Shown: in pieces, positions 49,808 through 58,578 of the stretch
Layout: the number at the start of each line of letters is the position of its first letter
Numbering within the stretch: the first letter of the stretch is position 1
Assembly (NCBI RefSeq): GCF_002217475.1
Contig: NZ_MUHH01000034.1
Coordinates: 42,038 to 106,037 of the forward strand
Length of the DNA stretch: 64,000 nucleotides
Direction of reading: 5' to 3'
DNA from: Flavobacterium tructae
GTDB lineage: Bacteria > Bacteroidota > Bacteroidia > Flavobacteriales > Flavobacteriaceae
Position numbers and translations under genes: made by a program
Notes under the pieces: model-generated
What the model was told of the DNA's origin: nothing
Seen by the model: the letters and a program-made list of their open reading frames with translations, nothing else
Database searches by the model: none

Positions 49808-50374
49808 TTAGATTACTATTCTTGATTTTTGAATTTCTCTGACAAACTCATATTGTTTTGGCAGGTATTGCAGTACCATTTCTAAAATAATCTGATCGTT
49901 CGTTTCCTTTGAAATCGATTCGAGCAATCTGATCTCTTCTTCTAAAGAGGCATTCATAGAATTCAGATAAGCCGCATTGAAATTGGTTTCGTTGGCATCG
50001 ATTAAATCGTATAAATCCCGCTTGTGAGTGGCATTGATTTCGGTAATAATGATCAACTTTTTATTGGCCAGAGTTGTGATCTCCTGTAACAGCTGATTTT
50101 GATTGATTTCGATTTGTTTGCTTACTTCCAGTATGTTGTTGTCAGAACTTTTTTGTTGTGCAATTTGACTTTTAGAAATAATGGTTTGACTTGCATTTGC
50201 CGCTGCGATAAAAAAAAAGGCTTCAATTTCTTCTTTTTCATTTTTGGTAAAAGCCTCATTTTTTAAAGAAGTTGCTACTGGGTAGTTTTTTTTACAGGAC
50301 GAAACAAAAACTAGTACACACAATAGGAATATTGTTCTTAAAAAAAATGCTTTTACTCGGGGAATTGCTTTCAT
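49808..50374 (-). CDS. DUF4142 lipoprotein
   Basis: A 188-residue protein: basic N-terminus, hydrophobic core and lipobox VSSC with Cys27. The mature domain is a four-helix DUF4142 bundle (about 45-180) with AAANASQTIISKSQIAQQKSS-type first helix and repeated Glu/Asn positions. DUF4142 is a ferritin-like fold domain found in periplasmic stress proteins; the metal-binding status is not evident here. First gene of the cluster running to 47842. Confidence 0.88.
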   Translation of the reverse strand: MKAIPRVKAFFLRTIFLLCVLVFVSSCKKNYPVATSLKNEAFTKNEKEEIEAFFFIAAANASQTIISKSQIAQQKSSDNNILEVSKQIEINQNQLLQEITTLANKKLIIITEINATHKRDLYDLIDANETNFNAAYLNSMNASLEEEIRLLESISKETNDQIILEMVLQYLPKQYEFVREIQKSRIVI

Positions 50375-50517
50375 TATTACTTCATAAAGTATTACTTTAC
50401 AAAGATGGCAACGAATGGAGGATTTTGCTTTACACCAAAAAAAAGAAACGTTATATAATTCCCATAAAAGATTTATATAACGTTTGTTATGTGGTTTTTA
50501 AAGATTTTTTTGAGGGG

Positions 50518-52302
50518 TTAATCCGGAAGAAAAATCGTAAATATTGAACCCTGGTCAGGTTGACTGTCGGCCATGATATATCCTTTGTGATTGTCTACAA
50601 TTTTTTTGCAAATGGCCAGACCAATTCCTGTTCCGGGATAATCTGTTTTAGAATGAAGACGCTGAAATAGTACAAAAATAGTTTCCTTAAACTGAGGGTC
50701 AAAGCCCATTCCGTTATCTGTAAAAGTTATTTTATGGTATTTTTTTACATTCGGATCCAATAGTTCGCGATAATCTACCGAAAATACTTTTTGACTTTCA
50801 ATGGTAATTTCGGGAGCAACATTCGGACGGTTGTATTTTAAAGAATTCCCGATGAGATTGATAAAAAGCTGTTCGATTTGATACGGAATGACGGCCAGTT
50901 TAGGTAATTTTGTAGACGTAATAACCGCTTTTTTCTCGTCGATCATTTCGGTTAATTCAGCTTCGGCATTTTTAAGTAATTCATTTAAATTTGATTTAAT
51001 GAATTCTTTTTTGGTGGTATTTGTTCTTGAAAACAACAATAAATCATCAATTAAAACACGCATTCTTTTGGCCGAAATCTCAATTTTAGCAATATAATCA
51101 TTGGCATTTTGAGACATAACAGCTTTGTCGGCATCTGAAATTCGGGAAATAAAAGTCTGAATTTTTCGAAGAGGTTCCTGTAAATCGTGACTCGCAACAT
51201 GGTTGAAAGAAGCCAGTTCTTTATTACTGTTTTCGAGTTCGACGTTTCGTGCCTGAAGTTCTATGTTGAGTAAGTGCTCGTCGGTAATATCAAAGTTGAT
51301 TCCCAGCAAAATTTTACTTCCCTGTTCGTCAGTCAATAATTTCCCTGTTGTTTTAAAATGTCTTACTTCTTGGGTAGGAAGTACAATTTTATAATAAACA
51401 AAAGGCAGTTGTTTATAGTTTAGGATTCCTTTCATCGACTTCGCTACTATTTCTTTATCATCCGGATGAACAAAGTTTAAAAAGGTGCCTTTTTCGGGAA
51501 CAAAAGCATTAGGTTCGTAGCCCAGCAAGCGATATTGATTGTCGGAATAGTCTATTTTGTTGGTGTCTAAATCCCATTGCCAGGTACTGAATTTACCAAT
51601 AGCTTCAGATTCAGCCATCAGTTTTCCGGAGATTAAAAGCTGCTTGTTGAAGACTTTCAGACGTTCGAAATCACGACTAATTTGTCGGTAAGCCAATAGA
51701 ATAAAGCTTAAAGCAACCAGAAACAGTGAAATAGAAAAAAGCGGACTCAGGGAAATTTCGGCATCGTAGATTTTTAGTCTTTTGGCCAAATCAGTTTTTT
51801 CGATATCATTCATTTCGTCTACTTTAAAACGAATGTTTTCCATCAAAATTCGTCCGCCAAACAAATGATTGTCGAGTTTTCGTTTATCGTAGGTTTTGGG
51901 ATCGCTGTATTTAAGGCAATTTTCAAACGAAACAAAACGCTGAATGATGAGCTTGAATAAGTTTTGAAGATTTTTCTGCTGTCGCGGATTGTCTTTTGTT
52001 AACTTTTTTAAATTAATGAACGAAGTGTTTACCTTGTCGCGCGAATAAATGTAAGGAGTCAGGAAACGGGCATTGCGGGTGATGATATAGCCGCGCTGTC
52101 CCGTTTCGGCATCCTTAATAGCCGACATTAACCGTTCTAACTGAATGTTAATTTCATACGTATGCATCACCAGCTTACTGGACTCATTCAGGTCCTGATT
52201 GTGCTTGTGAGCAATAGAAGAAAGAAATAACAGAATGAAAACTGCGATTACAAAAATAACTCTCAGTGAGTTTGAGGAATTAAAATTTGGGATCCACTTC
52301 AT
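50518..52302 (-). CDS. CHASE3-PAS hybrid sensor histidine kinase
   Basis: A 594-residue membrane kinase: helix 1 (about 12-28), CHASE3 sensor (about 38-180, with KDAETGQRGYIIT), helix 2 (about 185-205), PAS domain (about 235-345), HisKA with the phospho-acceptor His372 in VASHDLQEPLRK, and HATPase with NLIGNSLKYNRP, DNGMGFD and GTGIGLAICKK. All catalytic boxes are intact. It is the last gene of an operon with an AraC-type protein and a receiver protein 10 nt upstream, so the receiver is its likely partner. Signal unknown. Confidence 0.95.
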   Translation of the reverse strand: MKWIPNFNSSNSLRVIFVIAVFILLFLSSIAHKHNQDLNESSKLVMHTYEINIQLERLMSAIKDAETGQRGYIITRNARFLTPYIYSRDKVNTSFINLKKLTKDNPRQQKNLQNLFKLIIQRFVSFENCLKYSDPKTYDKRKLDNHLFGGRILMENIRFKVDEMNDIEKTDLAKRLKIYDAEISLSPLFSISLFLVALSFILLAYRQISRDFERLKVFNKQLLISGKLMAESEAIGKFSTWQWDLDTNKIDYSDNQYRLLGYEPNAFVPEKGTFLNFVHPDDKEIVAKSMKGILNYKQLPFVYYKIVLPTQEVRHFKTTGKLLTDEQGSKILLGINFDITDEHLLNIELQARNVELENSNKELASFNHVASHDLQEPLRKIQTFISRISDADKAVMSQNANDYIAKIEISAKRMRVLIDDLLLFSRTNTTKKEFIKSNLNELLKNAEAELTEMIDEKKAVITSTKLPKLAVIPYQIEQLFINLIGNSLKYNRPNVAPEITIESQKVFSVDYRELLDPNVKKYHKITFTDNGMGFDPQFKETIFVLFQRLHSKTDYPGTGIGLAICKKIVDNHKGYIMADSQPDQGSIFTIFLPD

Positions 52303-52312
52303 TGATTTCCTA

Positions 52313-52762
52313 CTATTTTAGTCGCAACAGAAAATTATCACGATTTAACCCTGAGGTATGATAGTGCCAGTTTACAGTAACGACTTCATTAATTATTTTT
52401 TTCAGATTGTTAAAATCACTTGGTTTTTTAATGTAAATATTGGCGCCCTGAATAAAAGTATCTTCAATGTCTTCTTCAGAAGAAGAAGTAGAGTAGATTG
52501 CAATGATAATATCTTTTAAACGCTCTGTTTTTTTAATCTCGATCAGGCATTCTTTTCCGGTTTTTTTCGGCATGTTCAAATCCAGAAATAAAATATCAGG
52601 TAAAGCATTGTCAGGATTCATCAAATGGTCCATTAATTGCATTCCGTCATGCGCAAATTCTACTTTAGTCTGAATCTTTATCTCTTCAAAAGCATCTTTA
52701 AAAAAAAGGCGATCGTCCTCATCATCGTCAGCCAATAAAATGTGTAATGCGTTTTTTTGCAT
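52313..52762 (-). CDS. Single-domain response regulator
   Basis: A 149-residue CheY-like receiver: acidic pocket ADDDEDD (11-17), phospho-acceptor Asp61 in FLDLNMP, Ser/Thr at 91-94 (YSTSS) and Lys112/113 in IKKPS. It has no output domain, as in the Rcp1-type receivers that pair with bacteriophytochrome-like kinases. Here it lies 10 nt upstream of the CHASE3 kinase and 21 nt downstream of the AraC-type gene. It probably relays phosphate or competes for it, acting by protein contact. Confidence 0.94.
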   Translation of the reverse strand: MQKNALHILLADDDEDDRLFFKDAFEEIKIQTKVEFAHDGMQLMDHLMNPDNALPDILFLDLNMPKKTGKECLIEIKKTERLKDIIIAIYSTSSSEEDIEDTFIQGANIYIKKPSDFNNLKKIINEVVTVNWHYHTSGLNRDNFLLRLK

Positions 52763-52783
52763 TTTAATATAGGTATTTGTATT

Positions 52784-53335
52784 TTATTTTAAATTCTCTC
52801 TTCGTTTCTTAATAATTCGCTGAAAAGCCGATGGCGTAATTCCGGTGGTGTTTTTAAACTGTGTACTCAGGTGTGCTACACTGGAGTAGTTGAGTAAAAA
52901 AGCAATTTCGGTCAGGCTCATTTCGTTGATAATAATTAATTGTTTTGCTCTTTCAATTTTTTGTAAAATAATAAAATTCTCGATAGACGAATAGGTTACT
53001 TCCGAAAATACATTCGATAGATACCCATAGCTATGATTGAGTTTTTCGGCCAAAAACACAGAACTTTTGTAATTGTTACTGTCCTCCATAAAGACAAGTT
53101 CAATAATAGCATCCTTTATTTTCTGTACCAAAACACTTTTTTGGTTTTCTACCACTTCAAAACCACAAGGGCTCAGTTTCTCTTTTAAAGCCTCGAGTGC
53201 CTCAGCGTCAAGGTTGTTATTGAGCTCAATTTCACCAAAACCCAAAGTGGTAAAGCTTACATTGTGCTGGTCCAGATTGTGTTTTAAAAAAAGCGAACAA
53301 ATGGTGTTAATGTCGAACTTTATAAATAGTTTCAT
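52784..53335 (-). CDS. AraC-type transcriptional regulator, short
   Basis: A 183-residue protein: an N-terminal alpha/beta segment (about 1-75) whose GFGEIELN...LEALKEKLSPCGFEVV wording resembles the ferredoxin-like (HMA-like) domain found in many Bacteroidota AraC proteins, followed by the double HTH (about 85-180, ending HLSTQFKNTTGITPSAFQR). First gene of the AraC/receiver/kinase operon, so it may control genes in response to the same signal. No phospho-acceptor is present. Confidence 0.9.
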   Translation of the reverse strand: MKLFIKFDINTICSLFLKHNLDQHNVSFTTLGFGEIELNNNLDAEALEALKEKLSPCGFEVVENQKSVLVQKIKDAIIELVFMEDSNNYKSSVFLAEKLNHSYGYLSNVFSEVTYSSIENFIILQKIERAKQLIIINEMSLTEIAFLLNYSSVAHLSTQFKNTTGITPSAFQRIIKKRRENLK

Positions 53336-53487
53336 TTAATGAAAATTTGGTTAAAGATACTTAATTTAATTTTGGTTATATCGTTTAACAATTGTTAGAA
53401 ATTTACTAAATATTTAAACTAACTCGTTGGGTGTAATCCGGAAAAATAATATCCGACACATCAAAACATCGTTTTTAGTATAAAAAA

Positions 53488-53517
53488 ATACCGTCTAATA
53501 TTTATACTAGACGGTAT
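53488..53517 (-). terminator. Terminator after the amber-split small frame
   Basis: Perfect 10-bp stem ATACCGTCTA / TAGACGGTAT followed by ATTTTTTTA on the minus strand. No longer minus-strand gene ends here other than the frame at 53538-53687. Confidence 0.75.
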
Positions 53518-53537
53518 TCCGATTGAGTCAGAAAGGG

Positions 53538-53687
53538 TTACAAATCTGAACGGATCTGATGAAATTCTTCTTCTTCTGCTTTTCCCTGCTTTTGCTAAAG
53601 TTTACTATCCATTTTAGCTCCGGCAAACATCAAATCATCATGCTTCAGAGTTGCGTATTTTGCTTCAGTATTCCTTTTAAAACTCAT
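53538..53687 (-). pseudogene. Small frame interrupted by an amber codon
   Basis: ATG at 53687 opens a 30-codon frame (MSFKRNTEAKYATLKHDDLM...), which meets TAG at 53595-53597 and then continues in the same phase for 18 codons (QKQGKAEEEEFHQIRSDL) to TAA. A terminator follows on the same strand (53488-53517). It could be a broken small gene, or a 30-residue gene with a transcribed remnant. Low confidence as a product. With the hairpin at 53700-53730 and this terminator, it accounts for most of the 675-nt gap 53336-54010. Confidence 0.35.
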
Positions 53688-53699
53688 TCCGCTTTTATG

Positions 53700-53730
53700 C
53701 TATTACTGCAAAATGATTAAGCAGTAATAG
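53700..53730. repeat. Inverted repeat CTATTACTGC
   Basis: Perfect 10-bp arms at 53700-53709 and 53721-53730 with an 11-nt loop, 13 nt upstream of the ATG at 53687. Operator or hairpin. Confidence 0.55.
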
Positions 53731-53969
53731 TAATGTAAAATTGCGAATTATTTGCCTTTTTTCTGTTATATCTATTTAAAGAAGTGTTGCATAATTCACA
53801 TTTTACACTTTTAAAGGTGATAAAGAAATTTAATTTATACTGTTATAATTATTTGATTAAAGGGTACTTATGAAAAGCAGAAAGAGAGTCTTTAGATTCA
53901 TGTGAAAAAAATGTTAAAAAAGTTACAGGAATTCAATGTTTACGTAACCTGTTTGTAATTCAAATAGTG

Positions 53970-53977
53970 TAGTTTTG
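53970..53977 (+). promoter_or_regulatory. -7 box of OmpA gene
   Basis: TAGTTTTG matches TAnnTTTG, 33 nt before ATG 54011. It overlaps the TTG at 53975, so that TTG cannot be the start. Confidence 0.6.
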
Positions 53978-54010
53978 CCGCCGAATTTACCTAAAACAAA
54001 ACAAATTTTA

Positions 54011-56194
54011 ATGAAAAAAACTTTACTCAGTTTATTACTTATTGCGATTACTTTTTCAGCCAAATCTCAGTCTTATTTGGGATATACGCATGATAATTAT
54101 GCAGGGGTTCAAAGCGTTCTTTTTAATCCGGCTTCTATCGCCGATTCTCGTTTTAAAACCGATATTAATCTGTTTTCAGTCAGTGGGACAGTAGCAAATG
54201 ATCTGTATGGTGTTCGCCTTTTTGACGTGTATAAAAAAGGATATGATTTTGACAAGCAGTCGATCATGACACCAGCTAACTCCAACAATGGTTTGGTTAA
54301 TTTTGATATCATGGGGCCTTCATTCATGTTTAATATTGCTCCAAAACATACAATCGCTGTTTTTACAAGAGCCAGATCTGTCACTAATGCTTATAATGTT
54401 AATGGTAGCCTTGTAAATGAAGTGAAAGATGGTTTAGATCATGCCAGTAACTTTAATTTCAACTTAGGCAATCCAAATGCAGTTTCGCATTCATGGGGAG
54501 AGCTTGGTGTTTCGTATGCTGCAGTTTTATGGCAGAACGATCAACATTTCTTAAAAGGAGGTTTAACAGCAAAATATCTTCAGGGTGGTGTAAACGGTTA
54601 TACTCAGGGCAGAGGTGTGAAAGTTGCATTTGTGGAGAACAAAGCCAATCCGAGAGCCAGCACGCTTTTTTCTGAAGGAGAAGTAACTGTAGGAGCAAGC
54701 CAGGACTTTGATGCTAATAAAGACTACAAATTTGACGCGAATTCAAATGGTTTCGGTTTTGATTTCGGACTTGTTTATGAATGGAGACCTGAATACAAAA
54801 AGTACGATTTAAACAAGGCAACTAGAGCCGACAATAACTTTCGTGATTTGAACAAATACAAAGTACGTTTTGGTCTTTCGGTTACCGATATTGGTTCGAT
54901 CAATTACAAGAACTCAAAATTAGATACCTATAATGTTACCGGAGTGGTAACAGAGAAAATGATCAACGATGCTGATAACTTATATGATTTTCTAAACGAG
55001 CATTATACAAAAGTTTCGACTTCAAAAGGAGTTAGAACCAGTTTACCAACAGCAATTCACGCTGATGTAGATTGGAACATGTACAGAAAATTCTATTTAA
55101 ATTTAAATGGAGATATCAGTATGGTGAGCGACTCTAAATTAAACGGAAGCAGTATTGCCAATCGTGTGAGTTTAACGCCTCGTTACGAAAGCAGATGGTT
55201 TAGCTTTTATGTACCGATGACCTGGATGGAATACAGCGGAATGCAGGTAGGATCAGGAATTCGTTTAGGAGCTTTCTTTATTGGTTCAGGTTCTGTTTTG
55301 ACGAATCTGGTTTCAAAAGAATCCAAAGCGGTTGATTTTCATCTTGGGGTAAAAATTCCGGTTTATCAGAAGAAATTCAAAGATACGGATGAAGACGGAG
55401 TAATTGATAAAGAAGACTCTTGCCGAAAAGTAGCAGGTCCGGAAGAAAATAACGGTTGTCCATGGCCGGATACAGATGGAGACAAAGTTTTTGATAAAGA
55501 TGATGTTTGCCCAAGTGTTGCAGGTCCTGCAGAAAATAAGGGATGCCCTTGGAAAGATAGTGATGGAGATACTTTATTAGACAATGTAGATGCTTGTCCT
55601 GCAGTTGCCGGTCCGGTAGAAAACAAAGGTTGTCCTTGGCCGGATACTGACAAAGATGGTGTTTTAGACAAAGACGATGCTTGTCCGGATGTTGCTGGTC
55701 CTGCAGAAAATAAAGGATGCCCTGTTTTAGATGCTGATAAAGATGGAGTTTTAGATAAAGATGACGCTTGTCCGTTAGTATATGGTCCTGCAGAAAATAA
55801 TGGTTGTCCTAAAGTTACAAAAGAAACATTAGCACAATTGAAAGTAGAGGCGAAGTCTATCTTCTTTACAACCGGAAAAGCAACTTTAAGTGATGCCAGA
55901 AAAGGAGAAACTTCAGGTAGATTAGATGCGATCAAAGAGATTCTGAAGAACTATCCAAATGCTAAGTTTGCAATCAACGGACATACAGATAACATAGGAA
56001 ATCCAAAAGCCAACAAGAAATTATCTGAGGCAAGAGCAAAAGTAGTAATGGATGCTTTGATTGAAAAAGGAGTAAATCCGGCTAACTTAAGTTCACAAGG
56101 ATTTGGATCTGCAAAACCGGTTCAGTCTAATAAAACGGCTAAAGGAAGAGCAGAAAACAGAAGAACAGAAATTGTATATTTAGGTAATTTGTAA
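54011..56194 (+). CDS. DUF5723-TSP3-OmpA outer-membrane protein
   Basis: A 727-residue protein from ATG 54011; the longer TTG frame at 53975 begins inside the -7 box. Signal peptide 1-19 (AKSQ). A DUF5723-type beta-barrel region (about 22-455) is followed by five thrombospondin type-3 calcium-binding repeats (about 458-600, words D.D.DGV.DK.D.C...AGP.EN.GCP). A C-terminal OmpA domain (about 615-725) holds NGHTDNIG and NRRTEI. The OmpA domain binds peptidoglycan and the barrel sits in the outer membrane. It is probably a structural envelope protein. It ends at a strong terminator. Confidence 0.93.
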   Translation: MKKTLLSLLLIAITFSAKSQSYLGYTHDNYAGVQSVLFNPASIADSRFKTDINLFSVSGTVANDLYGVRLFDVYKKGYDFDKQSIMTPANSNNGLVNFDIMGPSFMFNIAPKHTIAVFTRARSVTNAYNVNGSLVNEVKDGLDHASNFNFNLGNPNAVSHSWGELGVSYAAVLWQNDQHFLKGGLTAKYLQGGVNGYTQGRGVKVAFVENKANPRASTLFSEGEVTVGASQDFDANKDYKFDANSNGFGFDFGLVYEWRPEYKKYDLNKATRADNNFRDLNKYKVRFGLSVTDIGSINYKNSKLDTYNVTGVVTEKMINDADNLYDFLNEHYTKVSTSKGVRTSLPTAIHADVDWNMYRKFYLNLNGDISMVSDSKLNGSSIANRVSLTPRYESRWFSFYVPMTWMEYSGMQVGSGIRLGAFFIGSGSVLTNLVSKESKAVDFHLGVKIPVYQKKFKDTDEDGVIDKEDSCRKVAGPEENNGCPWPDTDGDKVFDKDDVCPSVAGPAENKGCPWKDSDGDTLLDNVDACPAVAGPVENKGCPWPDTDKDGVLDKDDACPDVAGPAENKGCPVLDADKDGVLDKDDACPLVYGPAENNGCPKVTKETLAQLKVEAKSIFFTTGKATLSDARKGETSGRLDAIKEILKNYPNAKFAINGHTDNIGNPKANKKLSEARAKVVMDALIEKGVNPANLSSQGFGSAKPVQSNKTAKGRAENRRTEIVYLGNL

Positions 56195-56217
56195 GCCTAA
56201 ACAGAATATAAAACCAA

Positions 56218-56249
56218 AAAGCCATTCGTAATTGAATGGCTTTTTTTAT
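56218..56249 (+). terminator. Terminator after OmpA gene
   Basis: Perfect 12-bp stem AAAAAGCCATTC / GAATGGCTTTTT followed by T-run. Confidence 0.88.
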
Positions 56250-56309
56250 TTTTGCATACTTCTAAAATAGAATTATTTCTACTCTGTTTGGAGAACTAAA
56301 AAATCAAGA

Positions 56310-57131
56310 ATGACAACACAACAACTACACGAACAAATTCTTTTAAAAAAATCATTTTTATGCGTTGGATTAGATCCTGATCTGACTAAAATCCCGCCAC
56401 ATTTATTAGAAACCGAAGATCCAATTTTTGAGTTCAATAAAGCAATAATTGATGCAACGCACGATTTAGCGGTAGGCTATAAGCCGAACACTGCTTTTTT
56501 TGAGGCTTACGGATTAAAAGGATGGCTTTCACTTCAGAAAACCATAAACTACATCAACGAGAATTTTCCGGAAATGTTTACCATTGCCGATGCAAAACGT
56601 GGTGATATAGGTAATACATCAAGCATGTATGCCAAAGCTTTTTTTGAAGATTTGAATTTCGACAGTGTAACCGTTGCTCCTTATATGGGGAAAGATTCGG
56701 TAGAGCCTTTCCTGGCTTTTGAAAACAAACATACGATTATGCTGGCTTTGACTTCAAACGAAGGAGCATTTGATTTTCAGACGTTAAACGTTAACGGAAA
56801 AGAATTATACAAACAAGTTTTGGAAACGTCTAAAACCTGGAAAAACAGTCACAACCTTATGTATGTGGTAGGCGCTACAAAAGCGGAATACTTTACTGAA
56901 ATCAGGAAAATTGTCCCGGATAATTTCTTACTGGTACCGGGAATTGGAGCCCAGGGCGGAAGTTTATCTGAAGTTTGCAAATACGGAATGAATGATAAAG
57001 TAGGTTTATTGGTCAATTCAGCGAGAGCCATTATCTATGCTTCAAAAGGAACAGACTTTGCTGAAAAAGCAAGAGAAGAAGCTCTGAAAGTTCAAAAAGA
57101 AATGGAAGAGATTATTAACTCTAAGGTTTAA
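56310..57131 (+). CDS. pyrF: Orotidine 5'-phosphate decarboxylase (type 2)
   Basis: A 273-residue enzyme that decarboxylates OMP to UMP in pyrimidine synthesis. The type-2 signature DAKRGDIGNTS holds the catalytic pair at Asp94-Lys96 and Asp99. The N-terminal LCVGLDPDL and the C-terminal VPGIGAQGG phosphate-binding stretch complete the TIM barrel. The length is normal for the type-2 class. A possible TATTTTTG (56249-56256) may serve as -7 box, but it overlaps the T-run of the preceding terminator. Confidence 0.97.
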   Translation: MTTQQLHEQILLKKSFLCVGLDPDLTKIPPHLLETEDPIFEFNKAIIDATHDLAVGYKPNTAFFEAYGLKGWLSLQKTINYINENFPEMFTIADAKRGDIGNTSSMYAKAFFEDLNFDSVTVAPYMGKDSVEPFLAFENKHTIMLALTSNEGAFDFQTLNVNGKELYKQVLETSKTWKNSHNLMYVVGATKAEYFTEIRKIVPDNFLLVPGIGAQGGSLSEVCKYGMNDKVGLLVNSARAIIYASKGTDFAEKAREEALKVQKEMEEIINSKV

Positions 57132-57148
57132 ATAACTTTATAAATAGA

Positions 57149-57239
57149 TTAACCGCAAAGTTCGCAAAGGTTTTTCGCAAGGTTCGCAAAAAAAAAGCTT
57201 TGCGTTCACAGCGTAATCCTTTGCGAACTTTGCGGTTAA
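57149..57239. repeat. Inverted repeat AACCGCAAAGTTCGCAAAGG
   Basis: The 22-nt arms 57149-57170 and 57218-57239 are perfect reverse complements. The loop carries further GCAAAG/GTTCGCAA words. It lies between pyrF and the BtuF-like gene. Confidence 0.9.
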
Positions 57240-57267
57240 AGAACTTGAAACCTGAAACAAAATAAAC

Positions 57268-58068
57268 ATGAAACAGTTACAAGATCAGCTTGGTACCTTA
57301 CATACTTTCGAAACAGCTCCAAAACGAATTATTTCGTTAGTTCCTTCTCAAACTGAATTGCTATACGATTTAGGTTTAGAAGAAAAAATAGTGGGGATAA
57401 CAAAGTTCTGCGTGCATCCGTATCATTTTAAGTCAACTAAAAAAATGGTTGGAGGAACGAAGAAGATTCATTTTGAAAAAATAAAACTACTCCAACCCGA
57501 TATTATCATTTGTAACAAGGAAGAAAATACGCCCGAGATTGTAGCGCAGTTAAGTACTATTTGTCCGGTTTGGGTGACCAATATTGTTTCAATTGAGGAT
57601 AATTTTCAAATGATTTCTGATTTCGGACAGCTTTTCAATTGCAGAACCGAAGCTCAGAAATGGAACAATAAACTGCTCTTCGCTTTAGACGATTTTAAAA
57701 AATACGTTCAGGACATTCCTGAGAAAAAAACGGCTTACTTTATTTGGAAGAACCCTTATATGGTAGCAGGAAATGATACCTATATTAATGAGTTATTAAA
57801 ACTCAATCACTTTCAGAATATCTACGGTGATAAAGGCCGCTATCCGGAAATTGAACTCAGAAAAATGCGTCTGGAAGGCGATCCTGATTTGGTTTTTCTT
57901 TCTTCAGAACCTTATCCGTTCAAAGAAGAAGATGCTTTTGAAATAGGACGTTTTACCCATCATGCCAAAACTATTTTCGTCGATGGCGAAATGTTCTCCT
58001 GGCACGGAAGCCGATTGTTAAAAGCTTTTCCATACTTCAAATTACTGCACGAAAGACTTAGAAATTAG
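57268..58068 (+). CDS. BtuF-like metal-chelate-binding protein without signal peptide
   Basis: A 266-residue protein of the helical-backbone periplasmic-binding-protein family (cobalamin/ferric chelate binding). The N-terminal lobe has RIISLVPSQTELLYDLGL and VVGGTKKIHFEKI (read as MVGGTKKI), and the C-terminal lobe has FSWHGSRLLKAFPY. There is no signal peptide or lipobox: it begins MKQLQDQLG, and no upstream in-frame extension was seen. It may act in the cytoplasm, as signal-less members of this family do in Bacteroidota, or may have lost export. TTGAAACCTGAAAC words lie before the start (57246-57259) and an inverted copy right after the stop. Confidence 0.88.
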   Translation: MKQLQDQLGTLHTFETAPKRIISLVPSQTELLYDLGLEEKIVGITKFCVHPYHFKSTKKMVGGTKKIHFEKIKLLQPDIIICNKEENTPEIVAQLSTICPVWVTNIVSIEDNFQMISDFGQLFNCRTEAQKWNNKLLFALDDFKKYVQDIPEKKTAYFIWKNPYMVAGNDTYINELLKLNHFQNIYGDKGRYPEIELRKMRLEGDPDLVFLSSEPYPFKEEDAFEIGRFTHHAKTIFVDGEMFSWHGSRLLKAFPYFKLLHERLRN

Positions 58069-58197
58069 TTTCAGGTTTCAAGTTTCAGGTTTTCTTTGTT
58101 TCAAGTTGTTGGAGCGTATATTTTGGCGCAAAAACTTTAGCAAATTTGCGGTTAAACTATGTTCAAAGTGTAGCAACTTGAAACCTGAAACCTGAAA
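58068..58197. repeat. Inverted repeat GTTTCAGGTTTCAAG
   Basis: The left arm (58068-58108, words TTTCAGG and TTTCAAG) pairs with the right arm (58173-58197, CTTGAAACCTGAAACCTGAAAC). A CAAATTTGCGGTT word of the neighbouring GCAAAG family sits inside. Confidence 0.8.
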
Positions 58198-58218
58198 CAA
58201 AAAAGGTAACAAATTAGC

Positions 58219-58254
58219 CAAAAAAAAATGCCGGCATCTCGAAGACGCCGGCAT
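58219..58254 (-). terminator. Hairpin with T-run only on the minus strand
   Basis: Perfect stem ATGCCGGC / GCCGGCAT with an A-run on the plus-strand side, so it would terminate minus-strand transcription. No minus-strand gene is known upstream; the region 58255-58447 on that strand shows no frame. Confidence 0.6.
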
Positions 58255-58447
58255 CATTTAACTAACCAAAACCAAAATAATAAATAACCAGTTTATTACA
58301 CTACAAAGATCCAACTTATATGGATGTTTTGCTGTTAAGGTTTTGTTATTACTTTGTTGGACATAAGTTAAGATTCTTTAATGTGCCGTTTTGAGCTTTC
58401 TGTAGTGTTAAATAATTTTTGATTATTAAAATATAAAAACAATCAAT

Positions 58448-58478
58448 TTTGTTTATTAATATCGCAAAGATAAGTTTG
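58448..58478 (+). promoter_or_regulatory. Promoter of katG
   Basis: TTTG (58448-58451), 19 nt, TAAGTTTG (58471-58478); a full match to the Bacteroidota consensus. The predicted leader is about 95 nt. The 510-nt gap 58069-58578 holds this promoter, the inverted repeat and the minus-strand hairpin; no gene is seen. Confidence 0.65.
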
Positions 58479-58578
58479 TATATTTGATAAAGTGTTAGAT
58501 ATCAAGGGTGTGTGATTTCTTAAAAAAATTAGCATTTGATATAAAACAGTTAGTTCTAATCAAAAAAAACAGAAAACA

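Noticed and set aside
50288..50305. Third copy of the direct-repeat-A word (ACAGGACGAAAC)
   Set aside because: It lies in the lipobox coding part of the DUF4142 gene (VSSCKK); the match is short and coding explains it.
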